From positions 310,001 through 374,000 of the forward strand of contig NW_026622897.1 of NCBI RefSeq assembly GCF_023065955.2: 64,000 bases of DNA. Direction: 5' to 3'. The DNA comes from Ursus arctos. Its lineage: Eukaryota > Chordata > Mammalia > Carnivora > Ursidae. A model generated the notes under the pieces. That model made no database searches, had not been told where the DNA came from, and worked only from the letters and a program-made list of their open reading frames with translations. The position numbers and the translations under genes were made by a program. Positions 51,929 to 64,000 of the stretch are shown here, piece after piece. Numbering within the stretch: the first letter of the stretch is position 1; every line of letters starts with the position of its first letter.

Positions 51929-53199
51929 GTGATTGTGTACCTGTAAGGTCAGTCTTCAAATCACATAGACTGATTCCTCCCACTTGATTCTTTTTCAGAA
52001 TTGTTTTAGGTATTCTAATTCCTTTGCCTTTATATATAAAATTTAGAATAACCTTATCTATATCTGTAAAAAATATTGATGAGATTTTTACAGGAATTGC
52101 CTTCTACCTTTATATCTACGTGGTGTGAGGAGAAATGACATGGTTTGTTGAGTCGCCTATTTTATTTCAGTTATCGTATTTTTTAGTTCTAAAATTTTCA
52201 GTTGGTTCTTCTTTATATTGATTATATCTTGTATTTTTGAGATTTTGTATTTTTCCATTTGCAAACATGTTTATAATTGCTCATTGAGCACTGTTATCAT
52301 GGCTGCTTTAAAATCTTTGTCAGATAATTCTAACCTCTCTGTCATCTTGGTTTTCACTCAGTTTGAGATCTTCCTGGTTCTTGGAGTAAGTGGTTTTCGG
52401 TTAAAACCTGGGCGTAGTCCTATCATGTCATGAGACTGAGACTTCTTCAACGGCAGCTCAGCCCGCTCTCTCTGGCACGGTGCCCGCTGCGGAAGGAGCG
52501 TGGGGGCGGACACTGCGTCAGTGCTGGCAGATGGAGGTGGAAGTCTGGCTGCATGAGGGCCCCCATAACTGCAGCAGTAGTGGGCGCCACAGTGGCCCCT
52601 GCCGTGGTTCCCACGGACACCACAGTGCGAGCGGCCTCAGGACTGTTCTGGGAGCGCTGGGTGCCTCATTGCGCCTCCACCCTCCAGGGTCGGGGCGCGG
52701 GCCCGCTGCTCCAGCCGGCGCGGCGGCGGGTTGGGGAGGGGGGGGCGGTGCCCTGTGGCAGGGGCAAGCCGGTGAGTGCGGGCTCTACACTCACCTGAGC
52801 TGCCCGGGACGCGAGCAGGACCGCGGTGCTTTCTCCGCTCTGTGGGATGCGCTAGCGGGCTTTCCGTCTGCGGGGCTGGCTTCTTCTCCTCTGGCCTGGG
52901 CTACAGACAGCAAGCTTCAGCTGCCGCTGGTTTGGCGGATCCGCCTGTTGACCTGTGCCCGCTGCCTGCTTCTTCCACTGATGGGCTATTGGAAGTCGTT
53001 GGTCAGGCTGCCCCACAGTCCCAAGTCGGTCCGCTTCCTGCTTTCCACCGTTTACGGTCCTCTTATTTTTTCATAATCTATCATGTCTAGGATTTGCATT
53101 TGTACTTAGTGGGAGAACTAGCAGAAAGTAGGTCTACCTCCGTCTTACCTGAAGCAGAATTTGTTTCTTTTTGATGTCAGTATTTCTCTTTGAGAACTG

Positions 53200-53372
53200 G
53201 CTGCCTGGGGGTATCAGTGTTGAGGGGGGCACTCTTGGTTTTTGCGTAGGTCCTGATCTCAGGATCGTGGGATCATCCCAGCTCTGCGCTCAGCCAGGAG
53301 TCTGCTTGTCCCTCTCCCTCTGCTCCTGCCCCCTGCTCGCTCGCTCGCTCTCAGATAAAATCTTAAAAAAAA
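53200..53372 (+). mobile_element. Degenerate carnivore SINE (SINEC)
   Basis: The body has 'ggtcctgatctcaggatcgt', 'gctctgcgctcagccaggag' and tail 'cagataaaatcttaaaaaa'. The tRNA-like head is poorly preserved. Confidence 0.75.
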
Positions 53373-53451
53373 GAAAAAAGAACTAACTCCTTAGCCTTTC
53401 CTCTTTTATATTTCTAATACATTGTGACCCAGTAAATAGACATCTTCTTTA

Positions 53452-53787
53452 GAACTGAATCTGAGATACGAATACATGTGAATACTCATATGTGGAACAT
53501 AAGAAATCGTGCAGAGGACCATAGAGGAAGGGAGGGAAAACTGAATGGGAAGAAATCAGAGAGGGAGACGAACCATGAGAGACTCTGGCTGGACTCCAGG
53601 AAACAAACTGAGGGTTACTGAAGGGAGGTGGGTGTGGAGATGGGGTAACCAGGTGATAGGTATTAAGGAGGGCACGTGTGGTGATGAGCACTGTGTATTA
53701 TACACAACTAATGAATCATTGAACACTACATCACAAACTAAGGGTGTACTGTATGTTGGCTAACTGAATTTAAATTGAAAAAAATGT
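53452..53787 (+). mobile_element. Carnivore L1 3' end, sense
   Basis: 'gaggaccatagaggaaggga', 'aaactgagggttactgaagg', 'ttaaggagggcacgtgtggt' and 'gaatcattgaacactacatc' match the carnivore L1 3' UTR, ending 'gaatttaaattgaaaaaaa'. Confidence 0.88.
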
Positions 53788-54940
53788 ATATGTGAATAAG
53801 AAGCTAAAAGACTCTCTAATGATTAAAATTTATGAACTTCAGTTAATTGATATTGGCATGTTTATTTTGACTGACACCTCAGTCTTTAAAAGAAACGAGA
53901 TAATATAGTTTCCCTTTGTAGTATGTGCATTACTAATTCTGTGTGGCAAATTGGAATATAGATCTTTGTTGTTTGGGTGTTTTTTCCTCCCATAGTGTGT
54001 TAAGGTTTTTTTTTTAAAGATTTTATTTATTTATTTGACAGAGAGACAGCAAGAGAGGGAACACAAGCAAGGGGAGTGGGAGAGGGAGAAGCAGGCTTCC
54101 CGCCAAGCAGGGAGCCTGATGCGGGGCTGGATCCCAGGACCCTGGGATCGTGACCTGAGCCAAAGGCAGAAGCTTAAATGGCCGAGCCACCCAGGCGCCC
54201 CAAAGGGTTGTTTTAAACTATTCACTTACTTTCTTTTCCAGTCAAGAGAAAGACAATCAGTTGGAAATATGATTTTCAATGTAGGTTTTTGGGATTTCAA
54301 ATAATTTTAAGTGTTAGCAAGTATAGAATTAATAATCTGTGACACATGTTTCTTTGCCAAGCAATGAAAAGTGACAGTATATTCTTCAGGTTAACTTTAT
54401 TTCTTATAGGCTGTTGGCATTATTATATATTTAAAATGTTATGCTTTATTCCTGAAAACTACCTTTTCTCCAGTTGTATTTTTTTAATTGGAGTGATATT
54501 CTATTTTTACATTTTTTAAATTTCTAATTATCTTAAAATATGTTTTTAAACTTAAATTTGATCATATCTTTAAAAAAAGATCATATCTCTAGAAAATTGT
54601 AACTACCTAAATGTGAAAATAGTTCCATCTAGAATAAAGAATTACATAACAAAAAGCCAGCTTTCCAATTCTGCCTGTGTCTCCTGTGGCCTCAGGAACT
54701 GTTACTACTATGTGTAGATTCTGTTGTTAAAGTTGTTGCCATTGACAGTTATTTCTTCACTTTTCAACAGTATTTCCAGAGATGAAAATGATATTCCATA
54801 GCTGTGAATTCCTGGGAAACCAGAATGAACTATTTGACATGTGTCATCATTTGATTCAGGGGCTAACTTTGAGCCCAGGTGGTATATATGTTTTATGAGG
54901 CACAATTGCACGTGTTAAACACACCCTTCAAAATTTGCTA
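53788..54940 (+). other. CEP126: CEP126 intron 2, unassigned stretch with one SINE
   Basis: AT-rich sequence with no recognised element other than the SINEC at 54006-54200. The pyrimidine-AG near 54240 is not followed by CEP126-like coding sequence. Confidence 0.55.
54006..54200 (-). mobile_element. Carnivore SINE (SINEC), antisense
   Basis: The plus strand runs from a T-run and 'aaagattttatttatttatt' through 'agcaagagagggaacacaag' to 'gagccacccaggcgcccc'. Confidence 0.92.
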
Positions 54941-55515
54941 AGGTACATTTTTCATAGTACCCAAGATCAGAAGACAATCGAAATGTCCATCAACAGGTGA
55001 ATATATAAAGAAAATGTGGGAGATACATACACCATGTAATATGACTTCAGCCTAAGAAAAGAAGGATATCCTGCCATTTGTGACAACAGGAATGAACTTG
55101 GAGGACATTATGCTAAGTGAAATGAGCCAGACACAGATAAATATCACATGATCTCACTTACATGTGGAATCCAAAAAAAAATGGAACTCATAGTAACAGA
55201 GTGGAATGGTGCTTACCAAAGGCTGGGGGGAGGGGCCAGGGGAAAGAAGACATAATGCTCATAGGGTACAAACTTTCAGCTATGAGATGAGTGAGTTCTG
55301 GAAATCTAATGTATAGCATGATGACTGTAATTAATAATGTATTATATGCCTGAAATCTGCAAGTTTTCTCACCACCAAAAAAAAAAAAAAAAAGATAACT
55401 ATGGGAGGAGGAGCATATGTGCACAACTTTGGTTGTGACAATCATTTCACGATATATACATATATATAGACATCATGTTGTATACTTTAAATATGTAGTT
55501 TTTATTTTTCAAAAA
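54941..55515 (+). mobile_element. Older L1 3' end, sense
   Basis: 'atgtccatcaacaggtgaat', 'aaatgagccagacacagata', 'ggtgcttaccaaaggctggg' and 'catcatgttgtatactttaa' follow the classic L1 3' order, with an A-run at 55377-55394. Confidence 0.85.
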
Positions 55516-56109
55516 TAAGTAAATGAGTTTTTTTAAGTTGCTAAGGCAGACCATTTTTCTTCTGTGAGAAAGGCTAATTCCAGTGTTAATGGGAAACAGC
55601 AACATACTCTCCCAACTCTGAATCCTACAATGACAGAGAGGCTATCTTTCTTGGTTTTGTCACCAGGTCTTTCAATTCCCATAGCACTTCCCATAGCATC
55701 CGGCACATAACAGCATAAAGGGAGCTCGGGAACTAGGGAAAGAACTATATCAGTCATGTCTACAATTGCTTATTAAAACTTTTTTATTATTAGGCCCATC
55801 ACTGAGTTTAGGAGCAAAAGCTTCTGCTTCTTGGTCACGTTCCATCCCTGGTTTAATTTTATTCAATCTAGCACACACTTTCTTTCCTATGGTCCTGGAA
55901 AGTACTATGTGAAATTATTATTACTTTCTATATACATTTGAGCCCAGAGAACAATATGAGATAATAGTCATGATAACTCACTATCAAAATCACTCTCTGG
56001 TTATAGCAAGGAAAACATTACATGTTAGCTTTAGAGATTCATTATTCTTCATTGCCTCAAACTTTGCTGAACTGGTATTATTTTCATTTTCTCAAAATGC
56101 TAATTTCTC
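55516..56109 (+). other. CEP126: CEP126 intron 2, unassigned stretch
   Basis: Nothing recognised. Confidence 0.45.
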
Positions 56110-56475
56110 CCCCCCCACCTCACCCCCGCAACTCAGAACCTTGGCATGCTATTTCTTCTACCTAGAGCACTTTTCCCCCACCCACTTCTTTTCATGACTG
56201 GCCTTATTCTGAATTTTTTATCTTAAATGTCATGTTCCCAGAGAAATATTCCCTTTCACCTTATTTAAAGTGAGTTCCCTTGGCTCTCTGTCTTGCACTA
56301 GAGTTTTGTTTTTCTTTTCTAATTTACTTCATAGCATCTATAACCACTTACTTGGTTTTGTTAGCTTGCTTCATTAGATTATAAATAACTGCATAGACCA
56401 CATCTGTATTGCTTACTGTTATATCCCCAGCAGATAATAGTAAGTCAAGATAATACATAATCGCTGTTAAACATG
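56110..56475 (+). repeat. L2 LINE 3' portion, sense
   Basis: 'cagaaccttggcatgctatt', 'cagagaaatattccctttca', 'catagcatctataaccactt' and 'gttatatccccagcagataa' follow L2 order. Confidence 0.65.
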
Positions 56476-56541
56476 TTCTGATTATATTGGAAGTTGACAT
56501 ATGGTCAAGCGTTCATTCAGCAATTATTTGTTAAACATCTT

Positions 56542-56595
56542 TCACACCCTGAGCCGAAGGCAGACGCTTAACGACTGCGCTACCCAGGCGCCCCT
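56542..56595 (-). mobile_element. SINEC head fragment
   Basis: Only the tRNA-like head is present, read on plus as 'ccctgagccgaaggcagacg' to 'cgctacccaggcgcccct'. The body and tail are missing, so this is a 3'-truncated or deleted copy. Confidence 0.85.
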
Positions 56596-57139
56596 CCTCA
56601 TTGTCACTTCTAACCATGGTTCTCTTTTCTTTAAAATCCATCAGGTCTTTTTCTTTTTTTAACTTTTTTTTTCTTTGAAGTGTAGTCGACATACACAATG
56701 TTACATTAGTTTTAAGTGTACAGCATAAGGATTGGACATCTCTATACCTTGTGCTCACCACAACTGAAGCTGCCATTTGTCCCCATACAACACCGTCACA
56801 GTGTCATTGACTCTCTTCCCTATGTTGTGCCTTCCATCCTCCTGACTTATTCATTCCATAACTAGAATTCTGTGCCTCCCACAGCCCTCCACCCATTTTG
56901 CCCATCTCCCCATTCCCTCCCCTCTGGCATCTACCAGTTTTTTTCTCTGTATTTATGGATCTGTTTCTGCTTTGTTTGTTTCTTTTTTCTTTCTTTTTTT
57001 TTTTAGATTCCACATATGGGTGAAATCATATGGTTTTTGTCTTTCTCAGTCTGACTTATTTCACTTAGCATAACACCCTCTAGCTCCATCTGTATTGTCA
57101 CTGATGGCAAGATCTCATTCCTTTTTATGGTTAATATCC

Positions 57140-57141
<2 letters not shown>

Positions 57142-57188
<47 letters not shown>

Positions 57189-57196
57189 GATAGATG
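57142..57196 (+). repeat. (TG)21 followed by GATA units
   Basis: A 42-bp TG run passes into TAGATAGATAGATGA. It lies at the TGTG-rich site typical of this L1 region. Confidence 0.95.
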
Positions 57197-57321
57197 ATAA
57201 GCAGAACAAACACAACTTTATCCATTCCTCTATCAATAGATACTGAGGTTGCTTCCATATCTTGGCTATTGTAAATAATGCTGCAGTAAAAATAGGGGTG
57301 CATAATTAATGTTTTATTTTC

Positions 57322-57512
57322 TTTTTTAAGAATTTTATTTATTTGAGAGAGCAAGAGAGAGAGACAGAGAGACAGCAGGAGCAGGGGCAAAGGGAGATGG
57401 AGAAGCAGACTCCCTGAAGAAGGAGCCTGACATGGGACTCAATCCCAGGCCCCTGGGATCATGCCCTGAGCTGAAAGCAGACACTTAGCCAATTGAGCCA
57501 CTCAGGCACACC
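57322..57512 (-). mobile_element. Carnivore SINE (SINEC), nested in L1
   Basis: The plus strand runs from 'ttttttaagaattttattta' to 'ttgagccactcaggcacacc'. An AATGTTTT(A/G)TTTTCTT duplication from the host L1 flanks it. Confidence 0.92.
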
Positions 57513-58860
57513 AATGTTTTGTTTTCTTTAAGTAGATGCCCAGTAGCAGAATTATTGAATCATAGGATATTTCTATTTTTAACCTTTTGAGGAACCTCCG
57601 TACTGTTTTCCACAGTGGCTGCACCAGTTTGCATTCCTGCCAACAGTGCGTGGGGGTTCCTTTTTCTCCACATCCTCACCAACACTTGTTTCTTGTGGTT
57701 TGGATATTGGCCATTCTGTCAGGTGTAAGGTGATATCTCATTGTAGTTTTGATTTTCATTTCCTTGATGATGTTGAGCATCTTTTCATGTGCCTATTGGC
57801 CATCTGTGTGTCCTTTTGGGAAAATGTCTATTCAGGTCCTCTAACCATTTTTAATGGATTGTTTAATTTTTTAGTGTTGAGTGGTGTAAGTTATTTATTT
57901 TGACTCTTCAGCCCTTATCAGATATATCATTTTGCAAATATCTTCTCCCATTCAGTAGATTGCCTTTTCATTCTGTCAGTGGTTTCCTTCAGTGTGCCAA
58001 AGATTTTTTTACCAAAGATGTAGTCCCAATAGTTTATTTTTGCTTTTGTTTTTCTTGCCTAAGGAGGCATATCTTGAAAAATGTTGCTAAGTTAATGGCC
58101 AAGAGATTATTGCCTGTGTTTTCTTTTAGGAGGTTTATGGTTTCAAGTCTGACATTTAGGTCTTTAAACCATTTTGAGTTTATTTCTGTGTATAATGTAA
58201 GAAAGTGGTCCAGTTTCATTCTTTTGCATGTAGCTGTTCAGTTTTCTGCCAGCTCTTTTGTTCTTGGAGAAGTGTCCTAAAGATTCCCTCCCCTCCACCA
58301 ACCTCTGGGATTAGTAAATAAATCTCCTTCGTGTCCGCCCTAGGTACTCTTCAAACTGCTGCTTCTGTGCGGTATCTCAGTGAGGTGGTTTGTTATGCTG
58401 TTTCTTCAAGGCAGACACTCCGTTCCCTGTCGCCTTCTGGCTCTCCCAGAGCTAAGCTCACTGGTTTTAAAGGCAATGGAGTTAAGCCCCACTGATTGTA
58501 AAATCTCAAGAAGTGAAGCCCCACTGGTTTTCAAGGCCAAATGTTACAGGGATTTGTCTTCCCAGCACAGGGCCCCTGTGTCTGGGGTACCTGGTGTGGG
58601 GTCTTTTTCTCTCCCTTCTTCGGGCTTGTGGTGTCCCTTCCATTTGTGGTTAATCTCCCTGGGAGTTTGGCTACTGACCACATCTCCACCCCTCTACCCT
58701 TTTTGATGTGGCCTCGTCTCTACCGTTGACTGTGGAGAGTCTGTTCTGCCAGTCTTTGGGTGAGTTTCTAGGTTAGTTGACTGACTGAGGTGGTGCTGCC
58801 AAGGTGTATCTGTGGGATGAGGTGAGCTGTGGAGATCCTCCTACTCTACCATCTTCCCAG

Positions 58861-60960
58861 GCTCCCACACTGACTTTTAGTTTGAGGCTTGTCCTAGATG
58901 GCTGCACGATGGCTCGAACTGTCTCTTCTCCTGTGTCTTACACAGCACACCCCAGGCTGCTCCAGCCACACTGGCCAAGGCCTGCTTCTGAGCCCTTGAC
59001 ATGGGACTAGTCTAAATGGAAATGTGTCTTCCTCAGCTGGAGATGGTGAGGTCTGTCTGTCCTCCCCAAGAACTCCAGGTCTCAAGTCCTTTGAGCTACA
59101 CCCGCAGGTCAGCACCATCATATGCTCTTGACACTGGTCGGGAGGGGAAATGGATATTCACACTTGATAAAACCTTCCCCTGTGAAAGAACTGGCCCCAC
59201 AGCACAAAGAGGAGGCAGTGAACCCTCACTCCTCAGTCCTCTTTCTCCCTTGGAGACCCCTCCTGTATCTTTTGACTGGAGCATTTAGACAATTTACATT
59301 TTATCATTGATAGACATGTACTTATTGCCATTTTGTTCATTGTTTTCTAGCTGTTTTTATAGTTCTCTGTTCCTTTCCTCTTTTGCCTTCTTTCCTTGTG
59401 ATTGAGGACTTTCTTCAGTGTTATGCTTGGCTTTCTTTCTCTTTATTTTTTGTCTCTATTATAGGTTTTCGGCTTGTGGTTACTGTGAGATTCACATATA
59501 ACATCCTAAGTACATAGTAGTCTATATTAAGTTGATGTCACTTAAGTTCAAACACATTGTAAAAGAACTTCATTTTTACTTCCTTCTCCATGTTTAATGT
59601 AAATGTTGTCATATTTTACATCCTTTTTATTTTGTGAGTCCCCTTTATTTTTTAGATATAATTGATTTTACTACTTTTGTCTTTTAACTGTCATACTAGC
59701 TTTACAAGTGATTGCTCTATTACCTTTACTGTATGTTTCCTTTTACTCTTGATATTATTTCTTTTTATAGCTTTTCTTCTAATTATGGTATTTTCTTTTC
59801 CACTAAAAGTAATCCCTTTCACATTTATTGTAAGGCCAGGTTACTGGTGATGAACTCCTTTAATTTTTGTTTGTCTGGGAAACTCTTTATCTCTCCTTCA
59901 ATTCTGAATGATAACCTTGCCAAGTAGAGTATTCTAAGTTCTAGGGTTTTTCCTTTTAGCGCTTTGAATATATCATGTCACTCTTCTGGCCTGCAAAGTT
60001 TCTGTTGAAAAAATCAGCTGACAGACTTATGGGGTTTCCCTTGTACATAATTAGTTTCTTCTCTTTTGCTGCTTTTAAAATTCTCTCTTGGTCTTTAATC
60101 TTTGGCATTTTAATTATTATGCATCATGGTGTAGACCTCTGTGGGTTCATCTCGTCTGGAATTCTCTGTGCTTCCTGAACCTGGATGTCTGTTTCCTTCC
60201 CCAGGTTAGGAAGTTTTCAGCTATTATTTCTTCAAATAAGCTTTCTGCCCCTTCTCTCTTTTCCTTACGAGATCCCTATGATGCAAATATTCGTTTGCTT
60301 AATGTTGTCCAAGAGATCCTTTAACCTATCTTTTTTTTTTCTTCCTTTTCTTTTTGCTGTTCAGCTTGGGTGTTTTGTTTTCCAGTACTTTGTCTTCCAG
60401 ATTGCTCATCCATTCTTCTGTATCCTCTAATCTGTTGATTCCTTCTAGTGTTATTTTTTCATTTCAGTTATTGTATGTTTTGATTCTTGATTTGGTCTTT
60501 TTAATATTTTCTATCTGTTTGTTAAAGTTTTCACTGAGTTCATCCATTTTTCTCTCCAATGTGGTGAGCATCTTGATGACTATTACTTTGAACTCTTTAT
60601 CAGGTAGATTTGTTATCTCCATTTTGTTTAGTTCTTTTTCTGAGGTTTTTGTCTTGTTATTTGAAGCATATTCCTTTGTCTTCATTTTGCTTGACTTTCT
60701 GTGTTTGTTTCTATGAAATAGGTAGAACATCTAATTTTCCTAAACCTGGAGGAATGGTTTTGTGTATCATTGTCCCTTGTGTAGATGTGACTTTGGCTGG
60801 CTGACTGGAGCTATGGCTGGCATGGGCTGGGGGTTCCAGGGCAATCTATGCTGTGGCTACCCTGGTGGGATAGCCAGAGCTAAAGTAGATGTGGGCCAAA
60901 GTGGGCAGAGGTTTCCCTGGTCCCCAGGCTCTTTTAAAACATATGCTATCTAACTATACT
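58861..60960 (-). mobile_element. L1 LINE 5' half, antisense, with ORF1 remnant
   Basis: The minus strand at 60464-60730 still reads an L1 ORF1p-like segment (KMEITNLPDKEFKVIVIKML, then SENFNKQIENIKK). The flanks on the left ('cttatggggtttcccttgta', 'ccccaggttaggaagttttc') are typical 5' L1 sequence in reverse. 58861-59280 is less certain. The ORF1 frame is only 88 residues. Confidence 0.75.
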
Positions 60961-61289
60961 GTTCACCAGTACCTCTCATTATTACAGTGATCTATAGATC
61001 CTCTGTGTCATTGCTTGAAAGTTTTAGCACCTGGCTCTTCTTGCCTCCTTACCGCTATTCCAGTGATCGTTCTTTATAATTTCAGTATCTTCATTTTCTT
61101 GAACTTCACCCATTCAGTGGCATCTCACCTCAGCTACTACCAATTATTCCTCCATCTCAAAAATTTCAGTTTCAGGAATCTCAATCTCTGATCTATACCT
61201 CCTATCTCTCCATGTCTCTTCCTCTAGTAACGTGAGTTTAGCAATTGTAAGACCCCATCCCAGTCCATTTCTCTTATCATCCTTTCTTT

Positions 61290-64000
61290 GTTGTTCCTAT
61301 CTCTCTTATTCTCACTTCTTTTCAAACTGAGCTTCTTACTCCATGGTTTGTCACTATCATTCCCTTGCATATACCTTCAAATCCCTTTAGTCAGTCTCCA
61401 CCCCTCAGGAACCACTGTTCTAATTGCTATCATCAGAATCAGTTTTGCCAGTTCCTACACGTTTGTTAATGGTCTCTTTCACTAATATTGAGATTTATTC
61501 ATGTCATTACATACATCAGTAGTTCATACTTTTTTTTATTGCTGAGGGGTATTGCATTGTAAGGATGTATCATAATTTGTTTATCCATTCTCCTATTGAT
61601 GGACTTTAGGTTGTTCTAATTGGGGGCTATTAATAAAGCTGCTGGCTGAAAGTTAACTCAAGCTGAAATTGTAAAACATGAGAGAATCAGTTAGTAAGAC
61701 ATCTTTTTATGGACATATGTTTCATTTTCCCTGAGTAAAGGTAGAATTGCTAGATCCTAGGGCACATGTATGTTTTCCATATATGAAACTTCAAAAAGCT
61801 TCCCAAGAGGACTATTTTACCCACCAGAAATGTACATGTACATGAGTTCTCAGTTGCTTCATAACTTTCCCACTCAGTCTTTTTCATTTTAGCCATATAG
61901 TAGGTATGAAATGGTTTTAATTTGCACTTCCCTTATTAGCGATTTTTTTGTGATTTTTGTGACATCTCTATTCAAATATTTTGTCCATTTTTAATTGGAT
62001 AATTTGTCTTCAAGTTGTAAGATTCTTTTATATATTCTGGATGTAGTTCCTTTGTCAGAGATATCTATTGCAAGTATTTTCTTCCAATCTGTGGCCTGCC
62101 TTTTTATTTTCTTAACGAAATCTTTCAAAAAGCGGTTTTAAGTTTTGATGAAGTATAGTTTGTCAATTTTTTTTCTGTAGTTAGTGCTTCTTCTGAACTC
62201 CCTAAGACATTTGGCTACCCCAAGATTGTGAAGTGTTTTCTTGTTTTCTTCTGGAAAGTTTATACTTTTAGCTTTTAGGTTTAAGTTTATCATCTATCTC
62301 AATTATTTGTATGTGGTGTTATGTAAGGTTGAGTTTCCTTTTTTTTTTTTAAGTTGATTTAGTTGTTCCAGCAGCATTTGTTGGGGAAAAAAATTCCTTT
62401 CCACATTTAGAGGCTTTGCCTCCTTTTTCAAAAATCAGCATATGTGAGGGTTTATTTCTGCATTCTGTATCATATTCCATTGGTCTATTTATTCTTATAC
62501 CAATACTACACTGCCTTGATTATTGTGGCATTATGTCAGAAACTGTCCACAGCACTGTTAACGTTTTGGGTAAGAGCATTCTTTGTTATGGGGGACTACC
62601 TGTGTATTTTAAGATGTTTAGCAGCATCCTGGCCTCTGCCTACTAGATACCAGCAGCACACCCCAGTGGTGGCAATTAAAAATGTTTCCAGACATTGCCA
62701 AACGTTCACTGAGAGGGAAAGGGGCAAAATTGCCCCCAGTTGAGAACCACTGTTTTATAGTGAAATAAGATAGTGCACACCCTCCAGTTTTGTTTTAATT
62801 CAAGATTGTTTTGCCTATTCTAGGTATTTTTGGTTTTCCATACAAATAAACCTGCCTGGTTTTGAGTGGGATTGTAATGAATATACAGATCATTTAGGGA
62901 GAATTAATATCATAACAGTATTGAGTCTTGTAATACATGAAATCCATGAACTAGTATATTTCTCCTTTCCTCTTTCCTCTTTGTATGTGTGTGTAATTTC
63001 TCTTAGCTGTATTTTCTGGTTTTTATTGGAAAGTTCTTACATGTCTTTTGTTATGTAACTTAGGCATTTCATTTTCTGTGATGCTGTTGTAGATGGATTT
63101 ATTTAAATTTCATTTTCCATTGTTATATGTAGAAATACAATTGATTTTTCTATATTGACCTTGTATTCCGAGAGCTTGTTAAATCCACTCATTAGTTCTA
63201 AATTCCTTAGCATATTCCATTTGTATAATCAGGTCATTTGCAAATAAAGGGAATTTAACACCTATCTTTCCAGTTGATATGCCTTTTACTTTTATGTTGG
63301 CCTTATTGAACTTTCTAGGAGCTCCAGTGTAATGAGGAATAGAAGCAATATGAGTGAGCTTTTTCGCCTTCTATCCCTTTGAAGGGAAGTATTAACTATT
63401 TTACTGTTAACTATCCTGCTAGCTACGGATTTGGGTAGATGCCTTCATTAGATTGAGGAAGTTTCCTTTCATTCCTAGTTTGCTCAGAGTTCTTATCATG
63501 AACTTGTGTTAAATATTATCATATACTTGTTCTCCTTTATTTGGTCAGTGTGGTTAATTTCACTGATTAATTTTGATATGTCAAGTCAACCTTGCCTTCC
63601 AGGGGTAGCTCTCATTTGGTAATGATATGGAGTAATGATAATGGAGTTTTTTAATAAACTGATGGATTTTATTTGCTAATATTTTGTGAAGGATTTTTGT
63701 GTAATGTTTGAGAGATGTTGGTCTATAAATTCCTTGTAATATCTTTGTCAGGTTTGGAAATCAGGGTTATATAGGCCTTATAAAATATGTTGGGGAAATG
63801 TTTCCTCCACATCTATATTTGAAAAAAGGTTGTATGATTGTTATTTCTCCTTTAAATGTTTGACAAAAGATAATAAAATATCCGAACCTGGAGTTTTCTT
63901 TGTAGGAAGCTTGCTAATTATAAATTAATTTCATTAATAAATACAGAGTTTTTCACATTTTATTTTTCTTTGTCAGTTTTGGTAAGTTGATTCTTTCAAG
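61290..64000 (-). mobile_element. Old L1 LINE, antisense, runs off the window
   Basis: Reverse L1 3' sequence ('cctattgatggactttaggt', 'taataaagctgct') is followed by ORF2 remnants ('attccattggtctatttatt', 'gatttttctatattgacctt'). It is split by a MER20 element at 62537-62752 and continues past position 64000. Confidence 0.8.
62537..62752 (-). mobile_element. MER20 (hAT-type DNA transposon)
   Basis: Its reverse complement begins CAGTGGTTCTCAACTGGGGG and contains 'ggcaatgtctggaaac'-like sequence, then 'gatgctgctaaacatctt'. The plus-strand end is 'ttgagaaccactg'. It is nested in the old L1. Confidence 0.88.

Larger units (their letters stand above)
49616..53090 (-). mobile_element. Old L1 LINE, antisense, with VNTR and GC-rich 5' end
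   Basis: The antisense L1 3' end at about 49620-50300 is followed by ORF2-derived sequence ('agtttatctgctttttcttt', 'ttctctattctattcatcta'). A 962-bp tandem array then interrupts it. ORF2-derived sequence resumes at 51950 ('agaattgttttaggtattct'), then 5' sequence ('ttaaaatctttgtcagataa') and a GC-rich block at 52440-53060 typical of an L1 5' UTR. Frames of 100-198 residues in that block are not genes. Confidence 0.75.
56625..58860 (-). mobile_element. L1 LINE, antisense, with SINE insertion
   Basis: The plus strand shows reverse L1: 3' UTR from about 56660, 'catatgggtgaaatcatatg', a (TG)n run, 'ccacagtggctgcaccagtt', and ORF2 remnants to about 58260. 5'-type sequence then continues to about 58860. 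A SINEC (57322-57512) is inserted in it. Confidence 0.8.

Noticed and set aside
52430..53090. Overlapping 104-198-codon frames in a GC-rich block
   Set aside because: The block continues an antisense L1 and looks like its 5' UTR. No domain or splice signals.
54230..54300. Possible CEP126 exon 3 after a pyrimidine-rich AG
   Set aside because: The translation after the AG does not match the expected CEP126 continuation (a charged coiled coil after NRRKK), and no donor with fitting phase was seen.
60464..60730. 88-codon minus-strand coiled-coil protein as a host gene
   Set aside because: The sequence is the N-terminal region of L1 ORF1p within an antisense L1 remnant.

Overview
This 64 kb window is nuclear DNA from a carnivoran mammal, most likely a bear. 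Its interspersed repeats include at least 17 recognisable copies of the tRNA-Lys-derived carnivore SINE (SINEC). Several belong to the subtype with 'ccttcggctcagg' followed by 'ctatgagcctgcttcttcc', which I know from giant panda and other ursids. Carnivore-type L1 3' ends are also present. There is no prokaryotic content and no CRISPR array.

Two protein-coding genes can be read, arranged head to head as ANGPTL5 and CEP126 are on human 11q22. ANGPTL5 lies on the minus strand with its coding part at 16801-31841. I could assemble all eight coding exons with consistent splice phases; they add up to 1,167 nt, or 388 codons plus stop, which is the length I recall for the human protein. CEP126 (KIAA1377) lies on the plus strand. 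Coding exon 1 (37064-37191) sits inside a CpG island at about 36.7-38.2 kb, and exon 2 is at 42171-42290. The rest of CEP126 is beyond the window.

Layout: 1-16.0 kb is intergenic, with SINEs, an L1 fragment, a CpG-rich patch with degenerate 22-bp repeats, an old L1/HAL1-like element and a possible unassigned exon. 16.6-31.8 kb is ANGPTL5. 31.8-36.7 kb is upstream sequence with an ancient L2 split by two SINEs in opposite orientation. 36.7-38.2 kb is the CpG island, with upstream ORFs and a 38-bp minisatellite just after exon 1. 38.2-42.2 kb is CEP126 intron 1. 42.3-64 kb is CEP126 intron 2, largely L1 sequence antisense to the gene.

The most distinctive structure is a tandem array of exactly 26 copies of a 37-bp unit (50967-51928) that arose inside an antisense L1. 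The flank-proximal first copy differs from the array consensus only by transitions at CpG positions. Twenty-five copies carry the palindromic E-box CACGTG. I found no new gene system; the points worth checking are this array, the translation and splicing architecture of CEP126 exon 1, a GC-rich short intron in ANGPTL5 and the candidate exon at 16.1-16.3 kb.
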